Positions 30,169-30,208 of a stretch of 30,208 bases of DNA are shown piece after piece. This stretch comes from DATLZU01 sp035573855. Its GTDB lineage: Bacteria; Nitrospirota; Nitrospiria; Nitrospirales; Nitrospiraceae. The stretch's first letter is position 1; each line of letters starts with the position of its first letter. A program made the position numbers and the translations under genes. The notes below the pieces were generated by a model. It did not search any database. It was not told the origin of the DNA and saw only the letters and a program-made list of their open reading frames with translations. Location: the NCBI GenBank assembly GCA_035573855.1, contig DATLZU010000064.1, forward strand, positions 1 through 30,208, read 5' to 3'.

Positions 30169-30208
30169 GAAGGACGGTCAGCCCGACCACCTCGTCGCCT
30201 TCGTAGCG
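30152..30208 (-). CDS. 3' end of an unidentified gene, cut by the window edge
   Basis: Only the last 18 residues are visible, RYEGDEVVGLTVLHASKR followed by TGA. The strand pattern YEGDEVVGLTVLH is like the end of ParE/RelE-type toxins, but too short to identify. It overlaps the next gene by 17 bases and so is in the same operon. Confidence 0.4.
   Translation of the reverse strand, partial: RYEGDEVVGLTVLHASKR

Noticed and set aside
1..30208. tRNA, rRNA, insertion-sequence transposase or integrase genes
   Set aside because: None recognised; the island-like right part shows no transposase, terminal inverted repeats or attachment site that I could support.

Overview
This GC-rich window (roughly 60-65 % by eye) comes from a Gram-negative bacterium: it encodes Sec signal peptides, lipoproteins with lipoboxes and an outer-membrane beta-barrel. 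The mix of small secreted proteins, stand-alone accessory enzymes and DUF3565, DUF4177 and DUF3047 families would fit a Nitrospira-like (Nitrospirota) genome. That assignment is inference; no rRNA or other phylogenetic marker is present.

Layout. (1) Bases 1-2450, minus strand: a partial ynfA-type membrane gene, a vapBC toxin-antitoxin pair with a readable promoter and operator, and a glpD-like dehydrogenase. (2) Bases 2451-2975: a gene-poor stretch holding a 3' fragment of fdhD. (3) Bases 2976-12966: mixed housekeeping and accessory genes. These are a secreted GlcG/HbpS protein, two unrecognised genes, an SGNH esterase lipoprotein, a cupin, a DUF3565 protein, an enolase-superfamily epimerase, a sulfite-oxidase-fold oxidoreductase, a DUF4177 protein, a TVP38 membrane protein followed by an FAD disulfide oxidoreductase, a DUF3047 protein, and a small secreted protein read from the other strand. 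(4) Bases 13617-19795, plus strand: an envelope cluster of nine genes. It has two lipoproteins, four secreted proteins ending in near-identical Arg/Pro/Glu tails, a beta-barrel protein with a Gly/Ser loop, an ECF sigma factor, and a membrane anti-sigma-like protein whose periplasmic part is a glycogen-binding (AMPK1-CBM) domain. A second copy of that domain sits in one of the lipoproteins. (5) Bases 19814-30208: a defence-like island. It has a three-gene minus-strand operon (XRE/ImmA regulator, PIN nuclease, 1721-residue helicase with DUF1998 and a Vsr/DUF559-like nuclease end), a divergent abiEi gene with a 3'-truncated abiEii, and a metallo-beta-lactamase-fold gene coupled to an unrecognised gene that may contain a Panacea-like domain.

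Two loci are the best candidates for undescribed systems. The first is the envelope cluster at 13.6-19.8 kb. I infer that the sigma/anti-sigma pair senses a glycan or envelope state through the carbohydrate-binding module and controls the tail-bearing secreted proteins. The second is the operon at 19.8-26.6 kb, which has the gene content of an anti-phage module (regulator, PIN, giant helicase-nuclease) but does not match a named system that I can identify from sequence alone. Many start codons here are GTG or lack a clear ribosome-binding site; I note where the start is uncertain.
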